Source: Phialophora verrucosa
Lineage: Eukaryota; Ascomycota; Eurotiomycetes; Chaetothyriales; Herpotrichiellaceae
Length of the DNA: 64,000 bases
Assembly (NCBI GenBank): GCA_002099365.1
Contig: MSED01000009.1
Location: 806,001-870,000, forward strand
Direction of reading: 5' to 3'
Shown here: piece by piece, positions 22,609-33,961 of the stretch
Numbering within the stretch: position 1 is the stretch's first letter
Layout of the letters: the number at the start of each line of letters is the position of its first letter
The notes under the pieces: generated by a model
The model's input: only the letters and a program-made list of their open reading frames with translations
Databases searched by the model: none
What the model was told of the DNA's origin: nothing
Program-made: the position numbers and the translations under genes

Positions 22609-24448
22609 ATGGATACACTCAACTACACACCTGCCACTACAATTCAGTTTTTGCTAGTGCGTGCAAAAGAGAACAGGTCTGCAGCGATTGTGGCGTTCTC
22701 GGCATGCTGCCTAATCGTATATCTGCTGGCTTCCATCGTTTACTATCGATTCTTCCATCCTTTAGCCAAATTTCGTGGCCCGTTTGTTGCGAGCTTCACC
22801 AACTTCTGGAAAGCAACGATATGCATTCAGCAACAATTTCCTACCAAATTAACTCAAGCACACCGCAAATATGGGCATGTCGTGCGCATTGGCCCCAATG
22901 AGCTTTCATTTGACAACCCGGGGGCCATTCCAGGCATCTATAAAATGGGCCGGAAGATGCCAAAGAGTAATTACTACAACGCATTTGCGTCTGTATTACC
23001 TGATCTATTCTCGAGCACGGATGAAAGAGTATGTGTCTCCCTGCCCCTTCGACGAATGACAACCCATTCGTCTGGCTGTCTGAGACCTCTGGCTGAGCAT
23101 TCTGTCAAAATCTAGTTCCATGCCATGCGGGCAAGGCAGCTCGGACCCGGTTTTACACTGTCTCATTTGAAAAACATGGAGCCGGTCTTTGACCACCACA
23201 TTGAACGCATGTTGGACGTACTGGACAAGCACGCAAAGGATGGCACCGCCCTTGACTTGAAACAGACATTCACTTTCTACGGCTTCGACATTATCGGACA
23301 GCTTGCGTTTGACAAAGACTCCCAAATGCAAATCAACCAAAATGCCAGCGAAGTTCCACCGTTGAATGACCACTTCTACATGGGAGACGTGTACGGTCAT
23401 CTTGCCGACCTGTTGCCCTGGATACGAAGCTTTTCAGCGTGGCACCCATTTGTCAAGAAGATTCACAAAAGTCGAGATGAGCTTATCGCTATTGCCAAAA
23501 GCAGCGTCGCTGCTGCGCTCGCCAAGAACAAAGAGGGTGTTTCGGGGACTATCCTCGGGACTCTAATTCGATCCTCGGATCCAGAAACAGGAGCAAAGCT
23601 TTCTGAGGAGGAAATAACATCCGAATCATTCCTATTTCTGTAAGTGTACACACGGATTTTGCTCTGGCGTGTGTCATAGCTGGCTTGAGTTAGCCAGACG
23701 ACAACGAACCATGTGCAGCAGAACGTATTTCTAACGGCTGCATCTAGTGTTGGTGGTTCCCACACATCTTCAGGCAGCATGATCATGCTCTTCTGGTACC
23801 TCTTGAAAAATTCAACTGTTCTTCAAAAGGTAGTTAGCGAATTGGACTCCAATGTCCCGGACAAGAAGGACGGACGAGTCTATCACCATGTTGGTCTGGA
23901 CCCCAGCATTGAGTTACCCTATACGCTGGCTTGCATTCGAGAGGCATTCCGCGTAATGCCCGTAGTCGGAATGGTCATGCCACGCGTAGTCTCGAATCCC
24001 GCAGGACAGAAGATTGACGGACACATCATTCCTTATGGCGTAAGTCATTGGCCCTTGCGCTCGTCTATCTTCAATTTTCATGATGAACATGACTGAGGCA
24101 AATCCTCCTTGATAGACCAACTGCTCCATGTCTGCAACAACTATACACCACAACCCCGATGTGTGGGGCGATGACCACGATGTCTTTGACCCCGATCGAT
24201 TCATGGAGGGCAGCAAGAGATTCAATCCCGAGCACGAGAAATTTTTAATGCATTTTGGACAGGGCACACGGCAATGCATTGGCAGAAACATCGCCCTTAT
24301 GTCGATATATAAAGTCTTGACCACACTTCTGAAGAGGTATGAGATTTGGTTGGATGATCCAAACGAGGAACTCGCCATCACCGAGAGCAGCGTGACTGAC
24401 AAAGTCGGCCCACTTTACGTTCGCCTCAAGGAAAGAGTTAAAGCGTAG
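22609..24448 (+). CDS. Cytochrome P450 monooxygenase
   Basis: Four exons: 22609-23028, 23116-23639, 23748-24039 and 24116-24448; introns 87, 108 and 76 nt, all GT/AG and frame-consistent, giving 522 residues. An N-terminal membrane anchor lies at about residues 24-45 (AAIVAFSACCLIVYLL), followed by the proline hinge HPLAKFRGP. The I-helix oxygen-binding segment reads VGGSHTSSG. The K-helix ExxR is E380AFR383. The heme loop is HFGQGTRQCIGRN with Cys466 as thiolate ligand. It is an ER-bound class II monooxygenase that needs NADPH-P450 reductase. The overall pattern is like the pisatin-demethylase or benzoate-hydroxylase type group. The substrate is unknown; it sits next to a sugar-type transporter and an SDR. 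Confidence 0.93.
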
Positions 24449-25093
24449 CGACAATTCCATAACGAACGGAAATATGAATTTTATTACTCTACTCTACCTA
24501 CACTTCCTATAGCGCTAGTAGTCGGAAACTAAAGCCTAAGTAGTACTTAGTTTAGCTTCCTTTTATGTTATCTATTGCTCTTGATATTCTAGCGAAGTAC
24601 TTTTAGAATACTCCCTATACCTCCTTATTAGATTTTGCCCCATAGGACTTAACACGTGAAGGGATCCTTCGAGGTTCTTTTGCTGGACAGTCGCACTGTG
24701 GCTTATCGGCTTCGGGTTACGAGATTTGAGCACGCTTTCATGCACGGTTTACTTCAGAGACAGCGATCGGAGGAGGTAGAAATCGAACCGCAGGAGAATC
24801 AGAAGAGTCTGGTAGTTCGCCGGTTCTTCGTAATCTTAGGCTCCTGTTGACAAAGAGTCCCAGGTTGCCGGCTATAACTCTTGAGTCCGGTAATGCGAGC
24901 CAACTGGACCGCTCTGCCGATTACCACTCAGCCCCCAGCGGCCTCCCCTCCCTTCCCGCCCCTCGACGGGGACAGAACACCCGCAGCTTGACGGACTCCC
25001 ACACCCCGTGGGGATCTGTCCCCGCACCTAAGTAGCGGCATATTATATTCAGTTCACAACTAGCCAGTTTGAGAATCTGCAATTCACGGTTCA
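24449..25093. other. Intergenic, A+T-rich start then a tRNA-like remnant
   Basis: 24470-24640 is strongly A+T-rich with many TAG/CTA words, like decayed transposon DNA. 24770-24935 shows tRNA-like words on the minus strand, including GGTTCGATTTC and a D-arm-like GCAGAGCGGTCCAGTTGG, but does not fold into a full cloverleaf by eye. Confidence 0.4.
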
Positions 25094-26829
25094 ATGCTTC
25101 CAGGTCAAGTTCAATTCGGCTTCGTCATGGTTCAATCATCGGTCTCCCGTCTTAATGTCCTGATCATTATAGCATCTGCGGGTGCAAGTTTCGTGTTTGG
25201 ATATGCACTGAGCTCGATTTCAGGAACTCTAGCTCAGCCAAGTTTCGTCGAACATTATCTCTCTGGTGGAAATGCAAATTCCATAATAGGGGGTGCCCTG
25301 GGCGGGTAAGGTGCTTGCACGGTCTCATTGCGATCAATACATGAGATCGGGTTGTTTACTTGAGACTTGACATTAAGCTGTGATCAGGTTCTACGGATTT
25401 GCCGTGATCGGTGCTGTTGGCCAGAGCTCGGTGTCGACTCGATCCGGTCGCAAAATCTGTGCCATCATGGCGGCTGCATGTGTGACGCTCGGCGCAGCCT
25501 TAACAGCAGGCACCGCACATATTGCCATGTTTCTCATAGGCCGCTTCGTTACTGGGCTTGGAGCTGGTGCTCTACACGCGAACACGCCGGTCTATATGAG
25601 CGAGATCTCTCCTCCTCACGTTCGCGGGATTCTGGTTGGCTGGCACGGTATGACCATCACGTTCTCCTACGTGATATCCGGCGTCACTGCACTGGGTTTC
25701 ACCTATGTCCACGCGGACTATGCATGGCGGATGCAATTTGTGGTCGTGGCAGCGTTGGCCTTGTTGCTTGGCTTGACCGTAAGCCTGCTGCCGGAAAGTC
25801 CTCGCTGGTTGATTGTAAGAGCCAGAGTTGCTGTTTTACTCTGGAATGAGCAGCACAACTGACCCCTGGATGTTCGCAGGACAACGATCGATCTGATGAA
25901 GGTTGGACGGTCATGCAGAAATTGCACCGGACCAAGACAGACCCGGACGGCAACCTGGCGCGAGCCGAATTTGCTCAAATCTGTGCTCAACTAGAGTTTG
26001 AAAAGACTCTTCCTGTCGGCTTCTTCCATATTTTTACGAACCCCTCGACCAGGAAGCGAGCCTTCTGTGAGCTCCTTGTCTGGAGCATGGGACAGTCCAC
26101 AGGAATCTTAGTCGTGGCGAACTTTGCACCCGTCATGTTTGGCGGCCTCGGCTTCGACACATTGGAACAGTTTGGCCTGAATATCGCGTGGTTGGGGACA
26201 ATCCTCATTGGAAACGCTCTATGTCTTCCTCTGGTTGATCGATTCGGCCGCGTCAAGCTCTTAGGTAGGCTCATGTCCCACCGAAAAGTCCTGAAAATAT
26301 AACACTAACGATGACGGTAGTCATTGGCGGATACACCTGTGCAATGTCCTTGCTCATTGAAGCAGTGTTGCAAAGGTACTACATCGGAACGAACAATAGC
26401 GCCGGTCTCATTGCTTGCACGGTTGTTTACATGCTCTTTGCCGCCTGCTTCGGCCTCTTCATCGAGGTCCCTTCATATACCTACCTCGTCGAGATCTGGC
26501 CCACCCATCTCCGCACTCAAGGAGCAAGTATCGGTATTGGGGCTTATTTTCTCACTACCATCGCCTACAACAGTCCGGCACCAACGGCCTTCGCTTCGAT
26601 AGGTTACAAGTATTATTTCGTGTTTGTTGCCATGTCCACGATCCTCGCCTCTATCATGCTGTTTTATTCGCCAGAGACTGCCGGCCTTACCCTAGAAGAG
26701 ATTGCAGCAAAATTTGGAGACGAAGTTGTGGTGGATCTGGATCATATCGATGTGAAAAATATTGTGGTCGAAAAGGAGACACCCACGGACCACATTGAGT
26801 CTGCCGATTTGGTTGCGCAGAAGGCATAG
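25094..26829 (+). CDS. MFS sugar (hexose-type) transporter
   Basis: Four exons: 25094-25305, 25388-25814, 25880-26264 and 26321-26829; introns 82, 65 and 56 nt. The product is 510 residues with 12 membrane helices. Sugar-porter signatures are present: GRFVTGLGAGALHANTPVYM then SEISPPHVRG after helix 4, PESPRWLI at the end of the first half, DRFGRVKLL in the second half and the C-terminal PETAGLTLEEI. The residue pattern places it in the sugar porter family (2.A.1.1), acting at the plasma membrane. An alternative start at the Met 12 codons later is possible. The substrate could be a sugar, quinate or a related polyol; it cannot be told from these motifs. Confidence 0.9.
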
Positions 26830-27879
26830 TGCCGAGGCGCATCCGCTTACCAGCGCCTGTGATGCTTGTGAAGGCATCGTCCAATTGTTGCACTATCGAG
26901 GTCGCATAAAAGCTGTAGATTTTGTCGACGTCAGTCCAGCGGGTCTGGTGGAAAGACAAATTGGATACGGAACGAGGAATTGAGGCAGTCCATGTATTGG
27001 ACAAATGGGGGGGAAGTCTAGTCTTGAGCTGGAAGACACTACATCTCAAGCCAAGAACCTAGAATGATGATTTCGTAGGGTGCCATCTTTCCGAGCCGCG
27101 CAGATAGATCCCGAATTTCTGAATGCTACGAGAGGATGTTTGACAGGCGAACTTGCCATGGTCTGCGTGGGCTGATGAACGGTAAGCGTTTGTCGGGGCA
27201 GCCACCACATATGGATCACGCCTGGGACTTCCACTGTTGAGGTCAGCTGCACAAATAATGAACTTGGGGCTCTTTGACATGTCGCCTTGGGTGCCTCCAA
27301 GGATTCAATCCCAACCTCAAATCTCAGATACTGGTGCGAGCCAGCAAGGCTTGGGGGAGTGGAGACCCCGTGTGGAGTCTATTGAACATCTGCATCAGCC
27401 GGCTCAATACGGTCTGCCACGTTATCCTAAGGTGCCAAAGCCAAAAACGCGCCTCTCAATTGCCGGCTCGCCGGATCACGTTGGTCTAGCGAAAAAGGCT
27501 TACACGCCTTGATCTTCACGGCGTCGTTTGAAAACATCTGTAAGACAGCCTGAATCACACCCACTTTTGAATATGGGTCCTTTGGGTTCTCTCGTTTCAA
27601 CCCCGCAACTCCAACTTCCGTTGTCTGGAGTTATGAAAAGCCGGCATGTGGTCTCGTGGGTCTTTTAATCGTCGAACGCCTGCGCCACTGTCGCCGTCGT
27701 TGCCGAATCCATTGAGGTTCTCCCGGAAACGATCATCTTGCCTTCGTACTTTATAAACTGCAACGGATCGGAGGCAATGACGAATTTCTAGCCACTACAT
27801 CCTCTCCAAACTCTAAGCTAAGTCAAAAATAAGCCATCTCACCAACACTCGCATTTCCCACGAAAATTTTTGTTTCGCC
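26830..27879. other. Intergenic, no gene recognised
   Basis: Spacer between the sugar transporter and the SDR. Nothing supported apart from the upstream region of the SDR. Confidence 0.6.
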
Positions 27880-28644
27880 ATGGAGAACCGGTTTTCGGGG
27901 AAGGCATATATTGTCACGGGAGCTGCCTCGGGAATGGGCCTGGCGACGGCTCAGATTCTTCTCGCGCAGGGGGCCTCAGTAGCTTTCTGGGATATCAATC
28001 AGCAGAAACTGACCAATGAGACGTCCAAGCTGTCCAAAGCACAGGAAGGTCGTGTACTCTCGGGCGTGGTCGACGTCGCAGACCGTGCTGCGGTGAAGTC
28101 CTCCCTAGAAGCTGCGAAGTCTAGATTCGGTTCTATTCATGGCGTGATCAATTTTGCGGGAGCAGCCGGTCATAAACTGGGGACGGAGTTCGTCTGGGAG
28201 ACAACCGACGAGGAGTTTGACTATATCATGAGACTCAACGTCAAGGGGCTTCACATCATGATGTCGGAGGCATTGAAGCCAGGCTACCTAGTAGAGCCAG
28301 GTAGCAGCTTCGTCCACATCTCCAGCATGTTTGCTGAGCGAGGGTACTACAAGGGAGCTATCTTCGCCGCAAGTAAGCACGCCGCAAATGGAATGGTCAA
28401 AAGCGCGGCAAGGGAATGCGGCGAGCGGGGCATCAGGGTCAATATCATCATGCCGGGTGCGATTCTCACCCCAATGTACAACACCACTCTGGCAGGCGGT
28501 GCGGCTGATCCTGTCGGTCCTACGCCGATCCCGAGGTTGGGGAAGCCCATCGAGGTTGCGAATATCGCCGCATTGTTACTCAGTGACGAGAGCAGTTTCG
28601 TTACAGGCTCAACTTGGACAGTTGACGGAGGCGCCAATTGTTGA
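27880..28644 (+). CDS. SDR-family oxidoreductase with Phe in place of catalytic Tyr
   Basis: Single exon, 254 residues, classical short-chain dehydrogenase/reductase length. The Rossmann motif TGAASGMG lies at 14-21 and an acidic cofactor-specificity residue follows in AFWDIN, pointing to NAD(H). The NAG motif is NFAG at 91-94. The Ser of the active site is in HISSM (149). The expected YxxxK reads Phe162-AAS-Lys166, so the general-base Tyr is missing; the codon is TTC, one base from TAC. The C-terminal SFVTGSTWTVDGG is normal. The rest of the frame is intact and well conserved, so this is not an obvious pseudogene. It may be non-catalytic, altered, or carry a polymorphism or base error. Confidence 0.88.
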   Translation: MENRFSGKAYIVTGAASGMGLATAQILLAQGASVAFWDINQQKLTNETSKLSKAQEGRVLSGVVDVADRAAVKSSLEAAKSRFGSIHGVINFAGAAGHKLGTEFVWETTDEEFDYIMRLNVKGLHIMMSEALKPGYLVEPGSSFVHISSMFAERGYYKGAIFAASKHAANGMVKSAARECGERGIRVNIIMPGAILTPMYNTTLAGGAADPVGPTPIPRLGKPIEVANIAALLLSDESSFVTGSTWTVDGGANC

Positions 28645-28770
28645 ATGGGCGCGCGTAAATTCGCAATGGATATAAGTTGAACCAAGGATATTACACGTCG
28701 ACCTTCCTTCGTATGGAGACTCCAAAAAGGTGTACGTCTATAGGACTCCATCTACGCTTTTCCCCTGCCC

Positions 28771-29233
28771 CTATACGGTAGTATATAGCAAGGGTTGCAA
28801 ACTGGTAGATTGACTATCGTCCTCTAGTATCTTCTCCAAAGCCTTTCGTGGTAGCACGCACGGGCGCAGGCGATGAAAATATTCGTAGTAGAAGTCGAGG
28901 CATGGATCTGTGAGGAGGTCGCTAGCTCTGGTGCCCGGGAAGAAATTGGACGCGGTCGAGCTATTGGTTTCTGGAAGCGACACATGGTCATCTGCCAGCA
29001 GCGAGTTGGGGGCATCTATGCCTTGTTGAAGCTGGCCAACCTCTGCAGGCGGCTGAGAGGACGCTGACTGTCGCTGCTGATGTTGCTGCTGCTGATGAGG
29101 CGATCGCCTTCGGATTGCTTCTCGTTCGCGACGATTCACAAGGGCTTCTCGAGTCAGACCACCTCGCCGGGACTCGAAATAGTAGCACTTTCTACTATCA
29201 ACAGAACATCGATCGCAATCTAGAAATGCGTTG
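28771..29233 (-). pseudogene. Remnant of a Zn2Cys6 transcription factor
   Basis: On the minus strand the frame from about 29233 encodes the second half of a zinc cluster (CDRC, then CYYFESRRGG) followed by LTREAL-NRREREAIRRR and a Gln-rich linker. It continues to the start of a fungal regulator middle domain (CLDFYYEYFHRLRPCVL) and stops at 28771 after about 130 codons. A TTTCTAG acceptor-like word lies just upstream of CDRC, but no first half of the zinc cluster (CxxCRxRKxxC) can be found beyond it; that DNA is now the start of the cupin gene. Both ends are missing, so I call it a broken copy. Confidence 0.65.
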
Positions 29234-29259
29234 GCAAGACCGGGAGGTGGTCAAGGAGA

Positions 29260-29755
29260 ATGGCCAATGGGTTGTTCAAGGGTAATTGCTATCAACCTGA
29301 TTGTGTCATGGGCCAAACCTCGCTCACTCTGACCGCATTGCAGACGACCTCTTCCCTCTGTCAGCCCAGCTTTCCAGCAGAACCCTTCCAGCATCCCCGA
29401 CCACTACTATCTCGGCTTGAAGGTCACGGCACCCGTCAATGCAGCCACCCCGCCTCACACTCACGGCGGCGCGGCCGTGGTAGCCACAATGATCAAAGGC
29501 AAGATGCTGAATCAAATGGTCTGTCCGGATCACGACCCGAACTCACAGGGAACGGGACCGAAGATATACTCTGTTGGGGAGAGTTGGTATGAGCCGCCAG
29601 GCTGCGACCATGTACGCTCCGAGAACGTCGGTGACGAGGAGGCCGAATTTATTGCCGTATTTGTGGTTAGTAAGGAGCAGATTGACAGAGAGGGACTGAC
29701 CAGTATCGTCGTAGTCGATGTTGAGGTCGAAGAGAAAAGGCGTGTCGGGCTATAG
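29260..29755 (+). CDS. Small cupin-domain protein
   Basis: Proposed exons 29260-29281 and 29370-29755, intron 88 nt; product 135 residues. The second exon is convincing: GLKVTAPVNAATPPHTHGGA carries the HxH metal-binding start of cupin motif 1, and YSVGESWYEPPGCDHVRSEN is cupin motif 2 with its His. The barrel closes with AEFIAVFVV. The first exon (MANGLFK) is a weak model; it was chosen because it gives an ATG, a GT donor and a frame-consistent AG. Such single-domain cupins are metal-binding enzymes (isomerases, dioxygenases or lyases) or binding proteins in catabolic and secondary-metabolite clusters. Function is not assigned. Confidence 0.65.
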
Positions 29756-30474
29756 CGGTCTCGAACAGGCAACTCGATGGATAGCGAGCAATCAACGAGG
29801 ACATAAATATGTTATTTCCCACCCCAAATCAGGTCTACGTTCCGGATAGCATACTCTGAGAGAATACCATCGACTGATTACTCTACGCCATACTAGTAAA
29901 AGTATGTCTAGTCGTGTTCTGGGCCAGGTTGAAAGCTGATATCTGAGCTTCCGCCTCCGGAATGGGTGCAGGGTACCATTTAGGCTACTTTATTCTGCGG
30001 ACAATCGACACAGCCTTGGCCCTTGGCTCGCGGGACGTAATACTTCATCGATATTCTGATCTATGTCTCACCCGTCGTCATTGTCTGATACCGCCGGAGT
30101 TCGGGGGAATCGTACGGTCAGACCATCCAGCTAGCAGCGTTTGCTGCACGGGGTCCCACTGATTGTTGCAGAATCCAGATATCGGATCAGCCGTCCTGAA
30201 TTGGTGCGAATAGGCTATCTGACCAGACACCGAGTATGCATGTTTGCTCATTGTTGCGCCTTCCACTCCCTTCGCCCAGGCCAAAAACCGGACAACAAGT
30301 CGTGCTGCTAGAACGGGTGATCCAGATCCCGAGATTCCCTTCCGGTCGGAGAGACAACCACTCACGATTCCCAGGCTCCCATCAAGTCATTATAAAAGGT
30401 ATACTCTATTCTGAGCTAGCGAGGGAACTTCGTCCGCAATTCCATACAATACCTCACTCGATTCCACCTTCAAA
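29756..30474. other. Intergenic, no gene recognised
   Basis: Moderately A+T-rich spacer without supported features. Confidence 0.6.
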
Positions 30475-30730
30475 ATGAAGCCAAAAATTGTCATTGTCGG
30501 CTCAGGTTTCGCCGGCATGTGGAGTGCTCTCGCCGCAAGACGCCTCATAGAACTCCACGGTGGAGTCAACGCAGGCATCACGGTGACAGTCGTGGCCCCT
30601 GAGCCACGGTTTATCCTCCGTCCTCGACTCTACGAACCAAATCCCGGCAGGATAAGTGCACCACTGAGTGACCTTTTCAACGTGGCTGGTATTGAGTACA
30701 TCCAAGGCAAAGTCGAGACCATTAAGATTA
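30475..30730 (+). pseudogene. 5' stump of an NDH-2-like FAD oxidoreductase gene
   Basis: From an ATG at 30475 the frame encodes a clean FAD-binding N-terminus: IVIVGSGFAGMWSALAARR with GxGxxG, then PEPRFILRPRLYE and APLSDLFNVAGIEYIQGKVETI. This is typical of type II NADH dehydrogenases and related apoptosis-inducing-factor-like flavoproteins, which run to 400 or more residues. After about residue 83 the homology stops abruptly in A+T-rich sequence and no continuation is found downstream. The break is at about 30725. The gene is therefore a truncated remnant. Confidence 0.75.
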
Positions 30731-30906
30731 TCCCATATACTATTACTATCCTAGGACTAATTGCTAGTACTATAATCTATATTCATATAGTAAAGAAAAG
30801 TATTTTTGTACGTATCTTGCGAAACACCCATCATCTGACGCAGAATATAAAGACACACTGGGCGGTCTAGTTGTCGTACACGTACGGAACAGGGCTGCTC
30901 GGTTAG

Positions 30907-31195
30907 ATTTTATGTGAGGCGATTCCGTTCTATGGTAGTCTAGTTTCACTGATTAGGGCTCTCGGCTTTGGATACCTAAGTGTCTGCATCCCCGCCATCC
31001 TCTGGTCTACCTTGAACGAAGGCGCCCGTAAGCGTTCGGCAACGACGATAGTCCTTTGGTACGCACATATCGGAATATTCGTGCTTGGTCTGTTGATCAC
31101 CGTCGGAGGCACTTACGCCAACGTGGTGAGCATCATTGATCAATACAGGACTGGGTAGGTCGGGTTTGCCTTCAGCTGCGTTGACAATAGCAACA
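30907..31195 (+). pseudogene. 3' stump of an amino-acid permease (Aa_trans family) gene
   Basis: The frame beginning at 30907, just after a TAG, reads EAIPFYGSLVSLIRALGFGY, then SVCIPAILW, IVLWYAHIGIFVLG and GGTYANVVSII. These are the last membrane helices of a fungal neutral amino-acid transporter of the Mtr/Aa_trans family. Near the end, DQYRTG is followed by an in-frame TAG (31156-31158), while the normal C-terminal pattern (VGFAFSCVDNSN) continues right after it in the same frame. The N-terminal two thirds are absent. It is a decayed fragment that abuts the NDH stump across A+T-rich DNA. Confidence 0.7.
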
Positions 31196-32198
31196 CTGTT
31201 GCTGGAGGCTAGTGGCCAAGTTTAAGCCTTGATTTCGAGAACAGTTTTGCGTTGAGGTCAAGCAGCACAAAGCTGACATCAATGACGCGAAGGCTTGAGC
31301 GCCGATCCCGTCTTAAACCTGCCGCATACGGGCACTTGATCTGTTGGCAAGAACATTGTCGGCTTGTTAGTCAATCTAACATCGATAGACAAAGATATAG
31401 AATTTTGGGCGTTTTGAATCGGTTAAATTCGGAGGGGAGAAAACGGAATATACAAGATGGCTAGGGTCCCAGCAAAAAGACTCCTGTAGATACTGGGTTT
31501 CAATCAATGCCTTTGGTAGTGCAGACTATCCGTGCATCCCGAAGATATTCCTCTTCCTTAAAAGGCGTATATGAATTTAAATTTTGGTTCCATGTCAAGA
31601 CTGGTACGCGATCTGTTCGCCTCCGTGGAGTTTCGTGGCGGCGACGAGATGTGTCCGGCACAATATATCAAAGTTTGAGTTCAGCCAGACTCCGAAGATA
31701 GGAATGGCGTACAAGTGATAGGTAGACATACATGCAAAAGGTAAGGCAAGGATCATCATAGTCCACTTCAAGAAGGTGACGGCCTAATCCGTGCCTTCAA
31801 CCCGTTTCTGTTGGCGCCAATATCCCGACCTTGATAACTGTAGCCGAAGCGCCGAAGCGGACTAAAGCAAGGGACTACATCTCGCAAATGTCAAGATCCT
31901 GATTTCTCGCGACGAGACTCGAGACGTAAGTTCGACATACGTGTACAACACTATGTCTTGCAATGGTGGCTCTCAGCATACTATTACACGACTTCGCATT
32001 AAGGTAATATCATGATAGTCATGGTACGAGGTAGTTATTACCCCTGAGGCTTGGTAACTACTCGAGTCAAACTACCCGGGTATATCATAGTAATCGACAT
32101 CCTTAGGGGTTGTGGTTGACAACAGATAGCGCAACTCCTATCAGGTTGTATAGCGGATGACAATGGGCTATCTATCTGGAATCACCGACGCAGACGCC
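31196..32198. other. A+T-rich gene desert
   Basis: Many TA/TAG-rich words and no coding signal. It looks like degraded repeat DNA and marks the left border of the accessory cluster. Confidence 0.5.
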
Positions 32199-33544
32199 TC
32201 AAGGTCTCAACACTACCTTCCTAGCTTGCGCCGATTCAAACAGCCTGTAACCTTCAGCCGCTTCCGCTAGGGACAGCCGATGCGTGATGAACTCGTTGAA
32301 CTTGTCTTTGTGTTCTACGAACATTTTCAACGCGTCCTCAAAAACAGCTCTGACCGGAGCTCGACCCATATTTATGCTGAGAATAACGAGGTACGTTAGT
32401 TAGTGCTTTGAAGGTCACGGATACGAGAATAGAGGATAGCCACTTACTTGATATTTTTCTGATATCCTTGCAATGCTGTGAAGGGCATTTCGCTCTGGTG
32501 AAATCCTACCGAGCTTAGGACGCCGCATGGTCGGAGAAGCTCAAATGCTGAAGAAAGTGCTGCCCGATTTCCCACGCTCTCGATGACTGCATCAGCACCC
32601 CTGCCGTCGGTTGCCTTTCTTACTACATCTTGAATATCATCCACCCCGAGCCGTAGGGGAATACCACCCATACATCGAGCTTGCTCCAGTCGATCTTCGA
32701 TAGAATCCACACAAAATACTGTACCAGCGCCTTTCACTACAGTAGTTATGATAGCACTAAGGCCAACGATACCACAACCGAGACATACAAAGACGGCAGT
32801 GTTGAGAGGCTGCTTCTGAATAGGTGACTCTTTCTCATCCGCGATACCATTCGACCCGGCAACCGAAAACTGCGAGATGGCTCTCATGGCTCCGTAGTAG
32901 CCTGTTGGGAAAATGTCAGACATCATAACGAGTAACTCATCTTCCACGTTTTCCGGGGCGAGAAGTAGTGTTCCGTCAGCATTAGGCACTCTCACAAAGT
33001 CAGCCTGGCAACCATCGATCTGCATAGTACCCAGCGCAAGCGAGCGTGAGCATCTATTGGTGTATCCGAATTTGCAGAACCAACACTTCAGGCTAGAAGG
33101 ACAAATCAGCACAAACGTTGCAGGTTGAATTTGCCGTAGGCATACGTGATGAGCCAATGCCATCACATATGGTAATCCAAGGTGCTGGAGAATAGCATGG
33201 ACTCACCAAGCTGAAGAAAACAGGCCAATCACACGATCACCTCTCTTTACTGTGGTCACATTGGATCCTACTTCCTCGACGATGCCAGTGAACTCATGGC
33301 CCTTTTCAACAACTCAGAATCAGAAGGCTCGAGCGAAGGATTGGTATTAGTAGAGTTTTCTACTCACCATGATATGGCCGTATGTGGTCTTTTGGTGCCC
33401 TCGATATGGATGAAGCTCACTACCACAAATACCGGCCACGATGACCTTTACAATAGCGTCATCGGCTTCTTGAATCGTCGGTTGGGGTTTCTTCTCGACC
33501 CTAATATCACGAGGGCCATTCATGACCACAGCACTCATTTCCAT
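32199..33544 (-). CDS. Zinc-dependent alcohol dehydrogenase (MDR family)
   Basis: Four exons: 33544-33368, 33301-33207, 33092-32448 and 32376-32199; introns 66, 114 and 71 nt, all in frame. Product 364 residues. The catalytic-zinc side shows CGSELHPYRGH and GHEFTGIV; the structural-zinc lobe has four Cys in CLKCWFCKFGYTNRC. The NAD-binding fold shows VCLGCGIVGLSAI followed by FCVDSIEDRLEQA, whose Asp favours NAD. The C-terminus ends RKVVLRP. It should oxidise secondary or primary alcohols, or reduce the carbonyl. Its start faces that of the ABM monooxygenase gene 417 bp away, suggesting a shared promoter. It is the first intact enzyme of the right-hand cluster. Confidence 0.93.
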
Positions 33545-33961
33545 CTTCGCGGCTCCTGCTTGGGGTTTCGCGGGACAGTTGGCTTTTTTTGGCTTTTCCT
33601 TGGGGTCTAGCGGGCTTCTTTTGAGACTGGCAATGTGATCTGAGCGATGAATTAGATATTTTGATGAATCGAACGTGATCCAGGAGTCAAGACTGTCAGT
33701 CGCTCATGGTAGGGCGCTTTCACACATGTTTTTCTCTTTGCCCGGTCTCCCGCCCCACCGTCTTGTCTTCCCTCTCTCGGCAACGGCAATACTACTTCTG
33801 GTCGGCACGCCTCACACCACAAGCCTGAGAGAAAGTGAGGTGCACTGTAGCCTCCAGAATTATTTAAACACTAAGGCTCAATGTGCCCCGTCGGTTCGAA
33901 AATTGGAGCGAAGGTCAAAGACCGAGCATTGCTTCTCCTACGATATCGGCGGGTTGCGACA
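33545..33961. promoter_or_regulatory. Divergent intergenic region between ADH and ABM genes
   Basis: 417 bp separating two head-to-head starts, so both promoters must lie here. No specific operator recognised. Confidence 0.5.
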
